From: Colwellia sp. Arc7-D
GTDB lineage: Bacteria > Pseudomonadota > Gammaproteobacteria > Enterobacterales > Alteromonadaceae
Length of the DNA: 64,000 bases
Direction: 5' to 3'
NCBI RefSeq assembly: GCF_003061515.1
Contig: NZ_CP028924.1
Coordinates: forward strand, 1,178,001 to 1,242,000
Made by a program: the position numbers and the translations under genes. Each line of letters opens with the position of its first letter. Position 1 is the stretch's first letter. The notes beneath the pieces are model-generated. The model worked only from the letters and a program-made list of their open reading frames with translations, was not told the DNA's origin and made no database searches. This document shows positions 46,772 through 57,408 of the stretch, in pieces.

Positions 46772-48100
46772 ATGCAAAAATTTGATCTATTAATTGTTGG
46801 TGGCGGCATGGTTGGCTTAACGCTAGCACTTGCTGTTCGCCAACAAAGTGAACTTAGTGTCGCTATTGTTGATAACGCGCCTGTTGGTGAGTTAAATGGC
46901 GAGTTAAGTGAGACACTTAGCGAAGAACCTGAAGTGCGTGTAAGCGCTATTAATGCTGCCAGTCAACAAATGTTTAGCAACCTAAATGTTTGGCAAGATA
47001 TTATTGACCAACGCGCGCAGCCTTATCACGATATGCACATTTGGGATAAAGCCGGATACGGACAATTAGATTTTTCATTAAACGATGTTAATCTTTCATC
47101 GGTAGGTCATGGGCCTGAGCAATTAGGCTTTATTATTGAAAATAAAGTTATTCGTAATGCCTTGTGGCATAAAGCGGCACAAGACAGTGGTATTGAGTTT
47201 TTTACCGAGAACAAACTTCAACAATTAAATCCTAGCGATAACGAAGTGTTTGCCACTTTCGAGCCAAACAGTAACAACAGCCAACCTATGCCAATTGTGG
47301 CTAAATTGGTTGTAGGTGCAGACGGTGCAAATTCTTGGGTACGTAAGCAAATGAACGTACCGTTAACTTTTCGAGATTATGATCACCATAGCATTGTAGC
47401 GACAGTTAAATGCCAGCAAGGTCATCAAAGTACCGCTTGGCAAGTATTTTTAGAGACCGGCCCATTGGCTTTACTACCTTTATATCAAGAAGATTTATGT
47501 TCTATTGTGTGGTCAACTAGCCCTGAAGAAGCAACCCGTTTAAGTGCATTGTCAGTAGAAGACTTTAGTAAGGAAATTACTGCCGCTAGCGATGGAAAGC
47601 TTGGTAAAGTAACACTGGTTAGCGAGCGATTTACGCACCCATTAACCATGCGCTTTGCCCAAGAGTTTGTTAAAGGTCGCATGGTATTGGTTGGTGATGC
47701 TGCTCATACTATTCATCCTTTAGCTGGGCAGGGCGTTAATTTAGGTTTGCTCGATGCCGCGGCACTGTCACAAACGATTAGCAAACAACTTAACCAAGCA
47801 AAAAATGATGGTGGTGTTGATAACAACCACTGGTATAGCGATAAATCGCTGCAACAGTTTGCTCGCTGGCGTAAAAGTGAAGCAGCTGAAATGATCGCTG
47901 CGATGGAAGCCATTAAACAAACCTTTACGCCACAACAAAGTGCAATTAAATTGCTGCGTGGTTTAGGTATGTCATTACTTAATAAGTTTGCTCCGGCAAA
48001 AGCTTTGATGATCAATCAAGCATTAGGCTTTAAAAGTAACCTGCCTGAATTAGCGAAAGCCACTTCACATCAAGCAGCTCAAAAATCTAACTCAAAATAA
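46772..48100 (+). CDS. ubiI: 2-octaprenylphenol hydroxylase UbiI (VisC)
   Basis: FAD monooxygenase for the C5 hydroxylation of the ubiquinone ring. 442 residues with LIVGGGMVGLTLALAV, EVRVSAINAAS, LVVGADGANSWVRK and VLVGDAAHTIHPLAGQGVNLGLLDA. Position after ubiH supports UbiI over UbiF. The C-terminus is a short polar tail. Confidence 0.92.
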   Translation: MQKFDLLIVGGGMVGLTLALAVRQQSELSVAIVDNAPVGELNGELSETLSEEPEVRVSAINAASQQMFSNLNVWQDIIDQRAQPYHDMHIWDKAGYGQLDFSLNDVNLSSVGHGPEQLGFIIENKVIRNALWHKAAQDSGIEFFTENKLQQLNPSDNEVFATFEPNSNNSQPMPIVAKLVVGADGANSWVRKQMNVPLTFRDYDHHSIVATVKCQQGHQSTAWQVFLETGPLALLPLYQEDLCSIVWSTSPEEATRLSALSVEDFSKEITAASDGKLGKVTLVSERFTHPLTMRFAQEFVKGRMVLVGDAAHTIHPLAGQGVNLGLLDAAALSQTISKQLNQAKNDGGVDNNHWYSDKSLQQFARWRKSEAAEMIAAMEAIKQTFTPQQSAIKLLRGLGMSLLNKFAPAKALMINQALGFKSNLPELAKATSHQAAQKSNSK

Positions 48101-48195
48101 CACTCAATAGTTAGCAATCAACATATACGTTTAAAAAGTAATCGTATCTTCCTCGCTATTACTTAATTAATTACCGCCGTATTGTTCCTCAATAT

Positions 48196-48236
48196 GGCTA
48201 TTTTGTTGACTATTAGGTCAAGTAAATAGCCCTTTT
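48196..48236 (+). terminator. Probable terminator after ubiI
   Basis: GGCTATTT (48196-48203) pairs with AAATAGCC (48224-48231), with an inner TTGAC/GTCAA helix, followed by CTTTT. Confidence 0.6.
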
Positions 48237-48345
48237 AGGTACGCTATAATTGATAAAATACGGCTATAAAAAAATAGTTTATTCGCTAATTTTTAAGGAT
48301 ATAAAATTTTAGCCAATTAGTTGCTGTGTTTTTGTGCCATAAAGG

Positions 48346-48384
48346 AATTATATTTTCAAAAGGTGCGCTTTTGAAAATATAATT
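48346..48384. repeat. 17-bp perfect palindrome upstream of gcvT
   Basis: AATTATATTTTCAAAAG (48346-48362) is perfectly complementary to 48368-48384 around GTGCG. It is not followed by a T tract on the plus strand. It lies about 200 bases before gcvT. Confidence 0.6.
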
Positions 48385-48584
48385 TCGAATAGATTATTTA
48401 GTTGGTTTTATATTTTCATTATGCCTTTTTATCTGTTGAATCAACGATTACTCACAGTTATAATCTTTGCCACTTTTTGTAAATCATTCGTCTTTATTCT
48501 AGGGTTTATACACCAAAGTATAAAATAGTGCTGACAAAAGCGCTTTAAAGCTAGATAAAACAACTAACGTGAGTGAAACGTACG

Positions 48585-49673
48585 ATGTCAAATAAAACAG
48601 TATTACATGCTAAGCATTTAGAAGCTGGCGCCAAAATGGTTGATTTTTACGGTTGGGAAATGCCAATTAACTATGGCTCTCAAATTGAAGAGCATCACGC
48701 CGTGCGCAATGACGCTGGTATGTTCGACGTTTCACACATGACCATTGTTGATGTTAAAGGCGCAGATGCACAAGCATTTTTACGTCGTTTAGTGATTAAC
48801 GACGTAGCCAAGTTAGACGTTGCAGGTAAAGCGCTTTATACCGGTATGTGTAATGAAGAAGGCGGTGTAATCGATGACTTAATCGTTTACTTCTTCTCAA
48901 ATACTGATTATCGCTTAGTGGTTAACTCAGCAACTCGCGTAAAAGATTTAGCGTGGATAAACGAGCAAGCTAATGCATTTGACGTAACGATTACAGAACG
49001 TCCAGAATTTGCCATGATCGCTGTGCAAGGTCCACAAGCTAAAGCTAAAGTTGCTACGTTACTTACTTCAGAGCAAACCGCAGCCGTTGATGGTATGAAG
49101 CCATTTTTCTCAGCTCAAGCTGGCGACTTATTTATTGCTACTACGGGTTACACAGGTGAAAACGGTTACGAAATCGCTTTACCTGCTGAGCAAGCTGCAG
49201 ACCTTTGGCAACAATTGCTAGACGCTGGTGTTAAACCTTGTGGTTTAGGTGCACGCGATACTTTACGTTTAGAAGCAGGCATGAACCTTTATGGTTTAGA
49301 TATGGACGAGAGCGTTTCGCCATTAGCCGCTAACATGGCGTGGACGATTAGTTGGGAACCAGAAGATCGTAACTTTAACGGTCGTGAAGCATTAGCCTCA
49401 CAACGTGCCGCAGGTGACCAACCTAAATTAGTAGGTTTAGTGCTAGAAGAAAAAGGCGTACTTCGTACTGGCCTTAAAGTGCTAACTGAATCTGGCGAAG
49501 GTATTATTACTTCAGGTACATTCTCACCAACGTTAGGCCACAGTATTGCGATGGCGCGTGTACCACGTAGCGTAGCGCTAGGCAGCACAGTAGAAGTTGA
49601 AATGCGTAAAAAACTAGTGAAAGTACAAGTTATTAAGCCTAGCTTTGTGCGTAACGGCAAAAAAGTTTTTTAA
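48585..49673 (+). CDS. gcvT: Glycine cleavage system T protein
   Basis: Aminomethyltransferase of the glycine cleavage complex, moving the methylene group to tetrahydrofolate. About 362 residues from ATG 48585; a GTG four codons upstream is less likely. Motifs: [41 protein letters not shown] and [18 protein letters not shown]. First gene of gcvTHP, in the same order as E. coli after visC. Confidence 0.97.
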   Translation: MSNKTVLHAKHLEAGAKMVDFYGWEMPINYGSQIEEHHAVRNDAGMFDVSHMTIVDVKGADAQAFLRRLVINDVAKLDVAGKALYTGMCNEEGGVIDDLIVYFFSNTDYRLVVNSATRVKDLAWINEQANAFDVTITERPEFAMIAVQGPQAKAKVATLLTSEQTAAVDGMKPFFSAQAGDLFIATTGYTGENGYEIALPAEQAADLWQQLLDAGVKPCGLGARDTLRLEAGMNLYGLDMDESVSPLAANMAWTISWEPEDRNFNGREALASQRAAGDQPKLVGLVLEEKGVLRTGLKVLTESGEGIITSGTFSPTLGHSIAMARVPRSVALGSTVEVEMRKKLVKVQVIKPSFVRNGKKVF

Positions 49674-49823
49674 AAATAGGGTCTACGCTAACTTTTATTA
49701 GCGAGTGGAAAAACCTTATTAAAAATGAAAAAAATTTAAGCTATAGTATGATTGATCAGCGTAAGCAGCTTCATACTATCGTCATTTAAACAAAAATTTA
49801 AAATACAGACTAGGAACCAAATA

Positions 49824-50213
49824 ATGAGCAACATTCCTTCAGAATTAAAATATGCAACATCACACGAATGGGTACGTAACGAAGGTAACGGTGTAGTTAC
49901 TGTAGGTATTACAGAACACGCACAAGGCCTTTTAGGTGATATGGTATTTGTTGAATTGCCTGAAGTTGGCGATACAGTAAGTACAGGTGACGACGTTGCC
50001 GTAGCTGAATCTGTAAAAGCTGCATCAGACATTTACGCACCAGTAACTGGTGAAGTAATTGAAGTGAATGAAGACCTTGAAGATTCACCAGAGTTAGTAA
50101 ACTCAGATGCGTTTGGTGACGGTTGGTTATTCAAGTTAAAAATTGAAGACGAAGGTGAGTTAGAAAGCTTGCTTGATGCTGAAGGTTATGCAAACTCGAT
50201 CGACGAAGACTAG
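49824..50213 (+). CDS. gcvH: Glycine cleavage system H protein
   Basis: Lipoyl carrier of the glycine cleavage system, 129 residues. The lipoylated lysine is in [15 protein letters not shown]. The start at ATG 49824 ([18 protein letters not shown]) matches the family and has AGGA upstream; the longer open frame from 49752 is not used. The sequence is acidic throughout, typical of GcvH. Confidence 0.97.
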   Translation: MSNIPSELKYATSHEWVRNEGNGVVTVGITEHAQGLLGDMVFVELPEVGDTVSTGDDVAVAESVKAASDIYAPVTGEVIEVNEDLEDSPELVNSDAFGDGWLFKLKIEDEGELESLLDAEGYANSIDED

Positions 50214-50259
50214 TTTTCGGGCACACTCTACTTTTATACTGCGTTGCTTTCGTTATTCG

Positions 50260-50291
50260 TCGTAATCACTTAGTACACTAAGCTCATACGA
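50260..50291. repeat. Nested inverted repeat between gcvH and gcvP
   Basis: CTTAG (50269-50273) pairs with CTAAG (50278-50282) around TACA, and an outer TCGTA (50260-50264) pairs with TACGA (50287-50291). It is embedded in a GC-richer 80-base stretch, which looks like a dispersed intergenic repeat rather than leader sequence. Confidence 0.45.
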
Positions 50292-50344
50292 CTCACAACT
50301 TCAGCGCCTTGCCTAAAAGCAGATTGTTTACGAAAACGATATTT

Positions 50345-50380
50345 AAGCCTCCGACTGACTAGTAGTTCGAGGCTTTCTTT
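50345..50380 (+). terminator. Terminator-like hairpin before gcvP
   Basis: AAGCCTC (50345-50351) pairs with GAGGCTT (50369-50375), followed by TCTTTTT, 34 bases before the gcvP start. It would partly terminate gcvTH transcripts and reduce read-through into gcvP. Confidence 0.55.
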
Positions 50381-50414
50381 TTAAATACTATCAACTTTAT
50401 AGTGAAGCTGTTTT

Positions 50415-53315
50415 ATGTCTACTCAAAATAATGACTCGTTATCTTTAGCTGAATTAGAGCAAACGCAAAATTTCATTCGTCGTCACATTGGTCCTAATGC
50501 CGAGCAAACGCAAGCTATGCTTAGCGATATTGGTGCTGAATCAATTGACGCGCTTATCGATCAAATCGTACCAAGTGATATTCGTTTAGCTGATTTACCA
50601 GCTATTGAAGAAAGCAAAACTGAAGTACAAGCCTTAGCCGATTTAAAAAAAGTGGCAAGCTTGAACAAAGTAAACGAGACATATATTGGTTTAGGTTACT
50701 ACGGCACACTGACACCGAACGTTATTTTACGTAACGTGTTAGAAAATCCAGGCTGGTACACGGCATACACGCCTTACCAACCAGAAATTGCACAAGGGCG
50801 TTTAGAATCTTTATTAAACTTCCAACAAATGTGTATCGACCTAACAGGTTTAGACCTAGCGTCAGCGTCATTACTTGATGAAGGTACAGCCGCTGCTGAA
50901 GCCATGGCATTAGCGAAGCGTGTATCAAAAAACAAGAAATCAAACTTGTTCTTTATTTCAAGCGACGTTTACCCACAAACTATCGACTTAGTTAAGCAAC
51001 GTGCTGAAATGTTTGATTTCGACATCGTTGTAGCACCGGCCAACGAAGTGGTTGATCACGACGTATTTGGTGCGTTATTACAATACCCAAGTGCCACAGG
51101 TGAAATCACCGACATAAGCGACTTAATTGCTAAAGTGCATGAGAAAAAAGGTATTGTTTCTGTTGCTGCTGACATTATGAGTTTAGTGCTATTAAAAGCG
51201 CCAGGCGAATTAGGTGCAGATGCCGTTATCGGTTCAACTCAGCGTTTTGGTGTACCAATGGGCTACGGCGGACCACACGCTGCATTCTTTACAACATCTG
51301 AAAAATTCAAACGTTCATTACCAGGTCGTATTATTGGCGTATCGAAAGACACGCGCAATAACCCAGCATTACGTATGGCCATGCAAACGCGCGAGCAACA
51401 CATTCGCCGCGAAAAAGCCAACTCAAACATTTGTACTGCACAAGTGTTATTAGCGAACATGGCGGCGTTTTACGCGGTTTATCATGGTCCTAAAGGCTTA
51501 AAAATTATTGCACAACGTATTCACCGTTTTGCTGATATTTTATGTTTAGGTACAGCGTCTAAAGGCTTAACGGCTGCGCACGCTAACTACTTTGATACCT
51601 TAACGTTTAACGTAAGTAATAAAGATGAAATCGTTACACGTGCACTAGCTGCTGGCGTTAACTTCCGTACTGACGTTGAAGGTCAAATCAGCATTTCGTT
51701 AGATGAAACCACCACACGTGAAAACGTAAACACTTTGTTTGATATTTTATTAGGCGAAGGGCACGGCTTAGACTTAGCAGCACTTGATCAGCAAATTACT
51801 GATAATGGTCATTCGTCAATTCCTGCAACGTTACAACGTGAATCAGCCATTCTAACGCACCCAGTATTTAACTCGTATCACAGTGAAACTGAGATGCTAC
51901 GTTACATCAAAAAGTTAGAAAACAAAGATTTAGCGCTTAACCATTCAATGATTTCATTGGGCTCTTGTACCATGAAACTTAATGCGACAGCACAAATGAT
52001 CCCAGTATCATGGCCTGAATTTGCCAACATGCATCCTTTTGCCCCTGTTGACCAAGCGCAAGGCTACAAGCAAATGATTGACGAATTGGGTGATTGGTTA
52101 GTAGAGCTTACTGGCTACGACAACATTTCAATGCAGCCAAACTCAGGTGCACAAGGCGAGTACGCTGGCCTAATCGCTATTCACAAATACCATGAAAGCC
52201 GCGGCGATGCGCATCGTAACATTTGTTTAATTCCATCATCTGCGCACGGTACTAACCCAGCATCTGCCATGATGGTTGGTATGAAAGTAGTTGTAGTTGC
52301 TTGTGATAAATCAGGTAACGTTGACATGGCCGACTTAAAAGCGAAAGCAGAAGAGTTAGCCGACAACCTATCTTGTATCATGATCACATACCCGTCTACG
52401 CACGGTGTATATGAAACGACCATTGCTGAAATTTGTAACATAGTGCACGAGCACGGTGGTCAAGTTTATCTTGATGGCGCAAACATGAACGCCCAAGTAG
52501 GTGTTACATCACCAGGCTTAATTGGCGCTGATGTTTCACACTTAAACTTACACAAAACTTTCGCTATTCCACACGGTGGTGGCGGTCCGGGTATGGGTCC
52601 TATCGGCGTTAAAGCGCATTTAGCCCCATTTTTACCTGACCATGCATTGATTAACGTTAACGAAAATACCAAAGGTAATGGCGCAGTTTCAGCAGCACCA
52701 TACGGCAGTGCCGGTATATTATGTATCTCATACCTATACGTTGCCTTACTAGGTAAAAAAGGTGTTACTGACGCGACTAAATACGCAATTACTAACGCCA
52801 ACTACTTAGCGACAAAACTAAGCAAACATTTCCCAATTTTATACTCTGATAAAAATGGCCGTGTTGCGCACGAATGTATTGTTGATTTACGCCCGCTTAA
52901 AGCGTCATCTGGAATTACTGAAGTCGATATCGCCAAGCGTTTAAATGACTACGGTTTCCATGCACCAACTATGTCGTTCCCAGTAGCGGGCACGTTCATG
53001 ATTGAGCCAACAGAATCAGAGTCAAAAGTAGAACTTGACCGTTTCATTGAAGCCATGGTGTCGATTCGTGATGAAGTACGTAAAGTTGAGTCAGGTGAGT
53101 GGACAAGCGAAGACAACCCACTACACAACGCGCCACACACACTAGCGGATATTACAGCACCTTGGGATCGTGGTTACACGATTCAAGAAGCCGTATTCCC
53201 AGTGCCTGCGGCAGCAGCGAACAAATTCTGGCCAACGGTTAACCGTATAGATGATGTATATGGCGACCGTAATTTAATTTGTAGCTGTCCTCCGGTTTCT
53301 AGTTATGAAGACTAG
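50415..53315 (+). CDS. gcvP: Glycine dehydrogenase (decarboxylating), P protein
   Basis: PLP enzyme of the glycine cleavage system, 966 residues, the long single-chain form. N-terminal FIRRHIGPN, internal [31 protein letters not shown], and the PLP lysine in [20 protein letters not shown]. Third gene of gcvTHP, separated from gcvH by about 200 bases with a repeat and a terminator-like hairpin. Confidence 0.98.
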   Translation: MSTQNNDSLSLAELEQTQNFIRRHIGPNAEQTQAMLSDIGAESIDALIDQIVPSDIRLADLPAIEESKTEVQALADLKKVASLNKVNETYIGLGYYGTLTPNVILRNVLENPGWYTAYTPYQPEIAQGRLESLLNFQQMCIDLTGLDLASASLLDEGTAAAEAMALAKRVSKNKKSNLFFISSDVYPQTIDLVKQRAEMFDFDIVVAPANEVVDHDVFGALLQYPSATGEITDISDLIAKVHEKKGIVSVAADIMSLVLLKAPGELGADAVIGSTQRFGVPMGYGGPHAAFFTTSEKFKRSLPGRIIGVSKDTRNNPALRMAMQTREQHIRREKANSNICTAQVLLANMAAFYAVYHGPKGLKIIAQRIHRFADILCLGTASKGLTAAHANYFDTLTFNVSNKDEIVTRALAAGVNFRTDVEGQISISLDETTTRENVNTLFDILLGEGHGLDLAALDQQITDNGHSSIPATLQRESAILTHPVFNSYHSETEMLRYIKKLENKDLALNHSMISLGSCTMKLNATAQMIPVSWPEFANMHPFAPVDQAQGYKQMIDELGDWLVELTGYDNISMQPNSGAQGEYAGLIAIHKYHESRGDAHRNICLIPSSAHGTNPASAMMVGMKVVVVACDKSGNVDMADLKAKAEELADNLSCIMITYPSTHGVYETTIAEICNIVHEHGGQVYLDGANMNAQVGVTSPGLIGADVSHLNLHKTFAIPHGGGGPGMGPIGVKAHLAPFLPDHALINVNENTKGNGAVSAAPYGSAGILCISYLYVALLGKKGVTDATKYAITNANYLATKLSKHFPILYSDKNGRVAHECIVDLRPLKASSGITEVDIAKRLNDYGFHAPTMSFPVAGTFMIEPTESESKVELDRFIEAMVSIRDEVRKVESGEWTSEDNPLHNAPHTLADITAPWDRGYTIQEAVFPVPAAAANKFWPTVNRIDDVYGDRNLICSCPPVSSYED

Positions 53316-53741
53316 TTGTTTTTTTGTCATCCATTAATTAAGTTTGTGAAAGTTTAATTAAGTTTGTGAAATGTTAAAGGCGAACCAGAAATGGTTCGCC
53401 TTTTTTATTGAATTTTTGTTATCACTTTTTATCTTCTTAATATGCAGGCACGATACTATGTCCAGTTTACGTACATTTATTCTTTCTAAGAGCCCTCAAA
53501 AGCCAGATGTAAATCACACCACCTAACGTCTTCTTGGTGCGCATTGCTGACGTTAGACATTGTTATGTTAACGTCAGCTGCTCCGACTTTTCGGTCGTTA
53601 GCAATACTCTCTATTTAGGCTTTCAAAGTATTCAAAATATGTAGATATATCTTTCTCTTGATAGACAACTAAGTCACTATAGAAATCATTAGTTACTGCT
53701 CGGTCCTTAGAATTTATTGTCGTTACCAGTTTATCTTCTAT
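53316..53741. other. Intergenic region after gcvP
   Basis: No gene was seen. It holds an 18-base direct repeat with a 20-base period (53334-53351 and 53354-53371), the gcvP terminator, and an inverted-repeat cluster with three copies of TAACGTC or its complement (53521-53578). Confidence 0.55.
53376..53406 (+). terminator. Terminator after gcvP
   Basis: A 12-bp perfect stem AAAGGCGAACCA / TGGTTCGCCTTT closed by a GAAA tetraloop and running into T. Confidence 0.92.
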
Positions 53742-55631
53742 TTACACCCAACAAAGTTGATTTTTTCCGCTTTCCTTTGCTTTGTATAGCTTTTGATCAG
53801 CTTGATTAATAAAGTCTTCGATTGATATCATTTTAGTTAGATCAAAGGTACTAATTCCTGCACTTAGAGTAATAAACTCAAATTCACTATCTGCATGTGG
53901 TATTTTTATGTTGTGTATTGTCTCTAGGATTCTTTGGGATGCACTAACTGCAATTTCGAAGTTACAGTTTGAAAAAAGGATGGCAAATTCTTCTCCACCA
54001 TATCGATATACTTTATCATTTTCTCTAACGTTGTTTTTTAGAACTTCTGAAACTTTAATAAGTGCTTTATCTCCAGCAACATGACCATATGAATCGTTAT
54101 ATAACTTAAAAAAGTCAATGTCAGCTATGAGAATGTGAAATTTATTATTTGAATTTTCTTTTTTATCCCACAGTGACTTAATATCGTCATCGAAGCATCG
54201 ACGGTTATTTATTTCTGTTAATCCATCTAAATATGATAAACCTAATAACTTTTCATTAGCTTCCTTTAATTCTATTGTTCTGTTATTTACTTGTTGTTCT
54301 AAAGATTGCTTTATTCTTTTATCCATTATTTTTTTATAAAGTAAAAATATAATGGATATGATGAACGCAGCGAACATAATCATTATGTTTTTAAATTTAC
54401 TTTCATTTTCACTTTCGAGCAGGTTCAATTTTTCTTGGTTTTTCAAATTAAGTAGTTTTTGTTTTAATTGATTTGATTCAAATTTAACTAATTGATTGTT
54501 AAATTTTTCACTATGGGTTTTTCTAATGCCTACAAGATATTTTTGATATATCTCGATTGCTTTAGACGATTGGCCTTTTGCCATTAACACTAAAGAGTGA
54601 ATTCCATCGTTAACAGTTAAGAGTGTTTCATTTTTAAGTGTTTTGATGTGTTTATTACTTTTCTGGATAGTTTCAAATGCTTCGTTAATTTCTCCGAGTG
54701 CTATTTGAGCTTTTGACAAAGTATAAAAAGAACCTATGTAAGCTTGATTATGATTAGACTTTTTAGCGAATTCCAGACCTTCTAAAGCATATTTTTTAGC
54801 TAATAAAGGCTCAGATATTTTCATATATACATCTGAAATATTATGTAACGCTGCACTCAGATTATAATTATCTTGTCTATCTCTATAATGGATTATTACT
54901 TTATGAGAAATAGATAAAGCTTCATTAAACTGCTCATTAGATTTAAGAGCAATGACTAAGTCAGCATAGGCCATAAAGACCCCTTTGGTATCTTTCAGTA
55001 ATAACCTTTCCTTGATAACCTCATTTAGCATTTCAATTGAATTTGTTGCATGTCCTAAGCGAATATACAAACCAGCCATATTAAATTTCACATCAATAGA
55101 GTCTACAGTAGTTCCATGATTCTTATATAAAAAACTAGCTTGTTTGAAGTATTCAAGAGCGTCAATTAAGTCAGTTTTTTTTATAAAAGCGAGGGCTATA
55201 TTATTCAGTACATTAGCCCTTGGAATTGGATATTCCCTCACATTGAAATAGATCAATGCTTGCTTATAAGATTCAATTGCAATATCTATATCTGCTTTTA
55301 AATAGTGCATGATTCCAATGTTTTTTAATGCTTTACCTGTTTCAAAAATTAGATTGAATTCTTGGGCAATACCCAAAGATTGCTTCGCAAGAGATAGAGC
55401 ATCGTTTAAATTCCCTTGAGAGTAATGGTGAAGTGTTAAAGTGTCTAATACTAAAAATCTAGCTTTAGCACCTAACTGCTTATTCTTAAATAACTTTAAT
55501 AACATTTCAGTTTTTATTTCGTTATTAGATATTAGTTTAATTTCTTCAATTTTATTAACGATATTGAGCGAGTATGAGTTGAGGCTATAAAAAAACAATG
55601 AAAGGAAACTAAATCTCAATATTAACTGCAT
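53742..55631 (-). CDS. TPR-containing diguanylate cyclase
   Basis: A 629-residue membrane protein. An N-terminal hydrophobic segment is followed by a periplasmic array of TPR-like helices (about 25-390), a transmembrane segment (about 415-432), a short coiled coil and a GGDEF domain (about 460-629). The active motif GGEEF is at 545-549 and an RxxD inhibitory site (536-539) is five residues upstream, so synthesis of c-di-GMP with product inhibition is expected. The sensed signal is unknown. It is monocistronic and distinctly AT-rich, with long empty flanks, consistent with an accessory gene. Confidence 0.9.
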   Translation of the reverse strand: MQLILRFSFLSLFFYSLNSYSLNIVNKIEEIKLISNNEIKTEMLLKLFKNKQLGAKARFLVLDTLTLHHYSQGNLNDALSLAKQSLGIAQEFNLIFETGKALKNIGIMHYLKADIDIAIESYKQALIYFNVREYPIPRANVLNNIALAFIKKTDLIDALEYFKQASFLYKNHGTTVDSIDVKFNMAGLYIRLGHATNSIEMLNEVIKERLLLKDTKGVFMAYADLVIALKSNEQFNEALSISHKVIIHYRDRQDNYNLSAALHNISDVYMKISEPLLAKKYALEGLEFAKKSNHNQAYIGSFYTLSKAQIALGEINEAFETIQKSNKHIKTLKNETLLTVNDGIHSLVLMAKGQSSKAIEIYQKYLVGIRKTHSEKFNNQLVKFESNQLKQKLLNLKNQEKLNLLESENESKFKNIMIMFAAFIISIIFLLYKKIMDKRIKQSLEQQVNNRTIELKEANEKLLGLSYLDGLTEINNRRCFDDDIKSLWDKKENSNNKFHILIADIDFFKLYNDSYGHVAGDKALIKVSEVLKNNVRENDKVYRYGGEEFAILFSNCNFEIAVSASQRILETIHNIKIPHADSEFEFITLSAGISTFDLTKMISIEDFINQADQKLYKAKESGKNQLCWV

Positions 55632-56205
55632 TTTTACTCTTTAAGTCCATTTATTTGAGAGTAAGTAATATGATCTATAACGATTATATTGTCTAGTACA
55701 ATAATTTAATAACAAGCTGAGTAATTGGAGTCTGAAATATTATCTCCCTATAATAGTTTAATTGATCAAAAGGGTATACCTGTGGGGTCAGGTTCGTTGA
55801 AATGTCAGTAATGTTGTTTACCTCATTAGCGTCTAACATTTTGAATTCACTTAAGTCTTATTTGTCGGTTCACTTGTCGTCTGGTAAGCCAAGGCTAACG
55901 TCCGGTTTCGTATCAAAGTGAACATAAAACATGGATGGCTTGACCAGTGAATTAGGTCAGGTTTGTGGCATAAGTGACGGTTAAACCTAATCCCTCAAGC
56001 GACTTCATTTTGAGCTTTCTTTGAAGCCACTATAATCAATTTAGTAGAGCATAAATATTAACTGATGATTTTTTAATACTATTTAAAATCAATAGTAAAT
56101 TAGATCATTCACTAATATTTAGTGAAATCAGAAGATAAAAAATTTACATATAGTAAAAACAATATAAACTGTATATTAATACAGTTGTGGTGCTTGGTGG
56201 TTGAT
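55632..56205. other. Intergenic region between the cyclase and HD genes
   Basis: No convincing gene was found. It contains two short degenerate GGTCAGG stretches (near 55787 and 55955) that resemble the ends of the repeated elements found further right. Confidence 0.45.
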
Positions 56206-56748
56206 ATGTTAGGAAAAGTTGAAAAATGTGGGCTGAGTGACGTAAAACTCATTTCAAAAGCCTTAATGCTTGCTGCAAAAGGGCATGCTGAACAACAACG
56301 TAAATCTGATAACTCGCCTTATATAAATCATCTTATTGAAGTTATGTCATTATTAGTTGAATTGGCGCATGAAACTGCCCCGAGTGTTTTATGTGCTGCA
56401 ATTTTACATGACAGCTTAGAGGACACCAATATTACTCAAAGTACAATCTTGAGTGAATTTGGTGTTGAAACATTGGAAATGGTTAAAGCCCTAACTGATG
56501 ATAAATCATTGTCTTTAGAAAGTAGACGTCAGCATATTTTAGATAAACTACCTACTGCTAGCGACAACATTCGACGCATTAAGCTGGCTGATGTGTGCTC
56601 TAATGCGTCAGCTATTCCTGTTACTTGGGATGAACAAAGACTTAAAGATTACTTTTTATGGCTCGATCAGGTCGCAACACTATGCAGAGATTCGTCTGAA
56701 GCTCTTTATCAAGAATATTTAGACAGAAGAACTAATTTCACATCCTAG
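56206..56748 (+). CDS. Small HD-domain hydrolase, RelA/SpoT-hydrolase or MESH1-like
   Basis: About 180 residues from ATG 56206; the open frame reaches back to a GTG at 56122, but those 28 residues look non-native. It has a single HD fold like the (p)ppGpp hydrolase domain of SpoT: AAKGHAEQQRKSDNSPYINHLIEV with metal His27 and His42, AAILHDSLEDT with His68-Asp69 and Glu72-Asp73, and a late Asp129 in KLADV. No synthetase, TGS or ACT domain is present. The pattern suggests a stand-alone alarmone or nucleotide hydrolase; the substrate is inferred. Confidence 0.75.
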   Translation: MLGKVEKCGLSDVKLISKALMLAAKGHAEQQRKSDNSPYINHLIEVMSLLVELAHETAPSVLCAAILHDSLEDTNITQSTILSEFGVETLEMVKALTDDKSLSLESRRQHILDKLPTASDNIRRIKLADVCSNASAIPVTWDEQRLKDYFLWLDQVATLCRDSSEALYQEYLDRRTNFTS

Positions 56749-57408
56749 AATATTTTACTAATTTGGTTCAGTTCTATACGTTACATGTTCCAACTGTTAT
56801 GCCTAAACCTAGTCCACAACAAATTATAAAGTAGGGTCAGATACACATTAAATTTGAAGGATATTTTTCTCAAAGTAAACAATCCTCAGTCACATATCTT
56901 ACAAGGCTTTAGAGTATTCTTTTTAAAAAATTAAATGGTTAAGTGTAGTTAATGTGTACCTGACCCTAATTAATATGCAGAGGGGCTTTGGTGTGCAACG
57001 TTCGACACCCCAACGACAAACCGATAATTAATCTCCAATTGGTGATTATAAGCAAGCCAACCAACCAGACACCGCTTTTATGATGAGATTAGGGTGATTG
57101 CTTATCTTCCGTAATTCCAATAATCATTATGATTGCCGCGCTATTTCAACGTTCTCAAGTTCCCATCACAACAATTCAATCAACAACTAGCTTAGGTAAA
57201 ACAAACTACTTACCCACAACTCAGTATGGTATACACCACTGAATTTATTATAGTTATTATTCATTACACTCAGTGATGCTACAAAATGCTACACAAATCA
57301 AGTTGGAAAAAGTTAAAAAAAAGTTACATTTAACGTTGTTGAATATTTTTTAAACAGCAATTTAAGTTTAATTTTTTCTGCTTAATCATGCTTCGAAGGA
57401 GCAATTTG
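56749..57408. other. Intergenic region before the propeptide-like gene
   Basis: It holds one repeated element (56832-56968). The remainder, 56969-57408, shows no gene; it is AT-rich with no clear promoter. Confidence 0.5.
56832..56968. mobile_element. Short inverted-repeat element, copy A
   Basis: A 137-bp element bounded by TAGGGTCAGATACACATTAA and, inverted at the right end, TAGGGTCAGGTACACATTAA (one mismatch). The inside is similar to copy C over almost all its length, with shared blocks such as CTCAAAGTAAACAA. It has no coding capacity. ATAAAG precedes and ATTA follows, as for the other copies. Confidence 0.75.

Larger units (their letters stand above)
48101..48584 (+). other. Intergenic region between ubiI and gcvT
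   Basis: No gene was seen. A probable ubiI terminator lies at 48196-48236: GGCTATTT with AAATAGCC, an inner TTGAC/GTCAA pair, then CCTTTT. A 17-bp perfect AT-rich palindrome follows at 48346-48384. No glycine riboswitch core was recognised. The promoter of gcvTHP must lie here or between genes, but no convincing -35/-10 pair was identified. Confidence 0.6.

Noticed and set aside
48101..48584. Glycine riboswitch before gcvT
   Set aside because: Expected because glycine riboswitches often precede gcv operons, but no conserved tandem aptamer core was found.
53334..53371. 18-base direct repeat after gcvP as a regulatory iteron
   Set aside because: Just two units of AT-rich sequence; more easily explained by local duplication.
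55780..55970. Possible fourth copy of the inverted-repeat element
   Set aside because: Only short GGTCAGG fragments match; no pair of full ends at the expected spacing.
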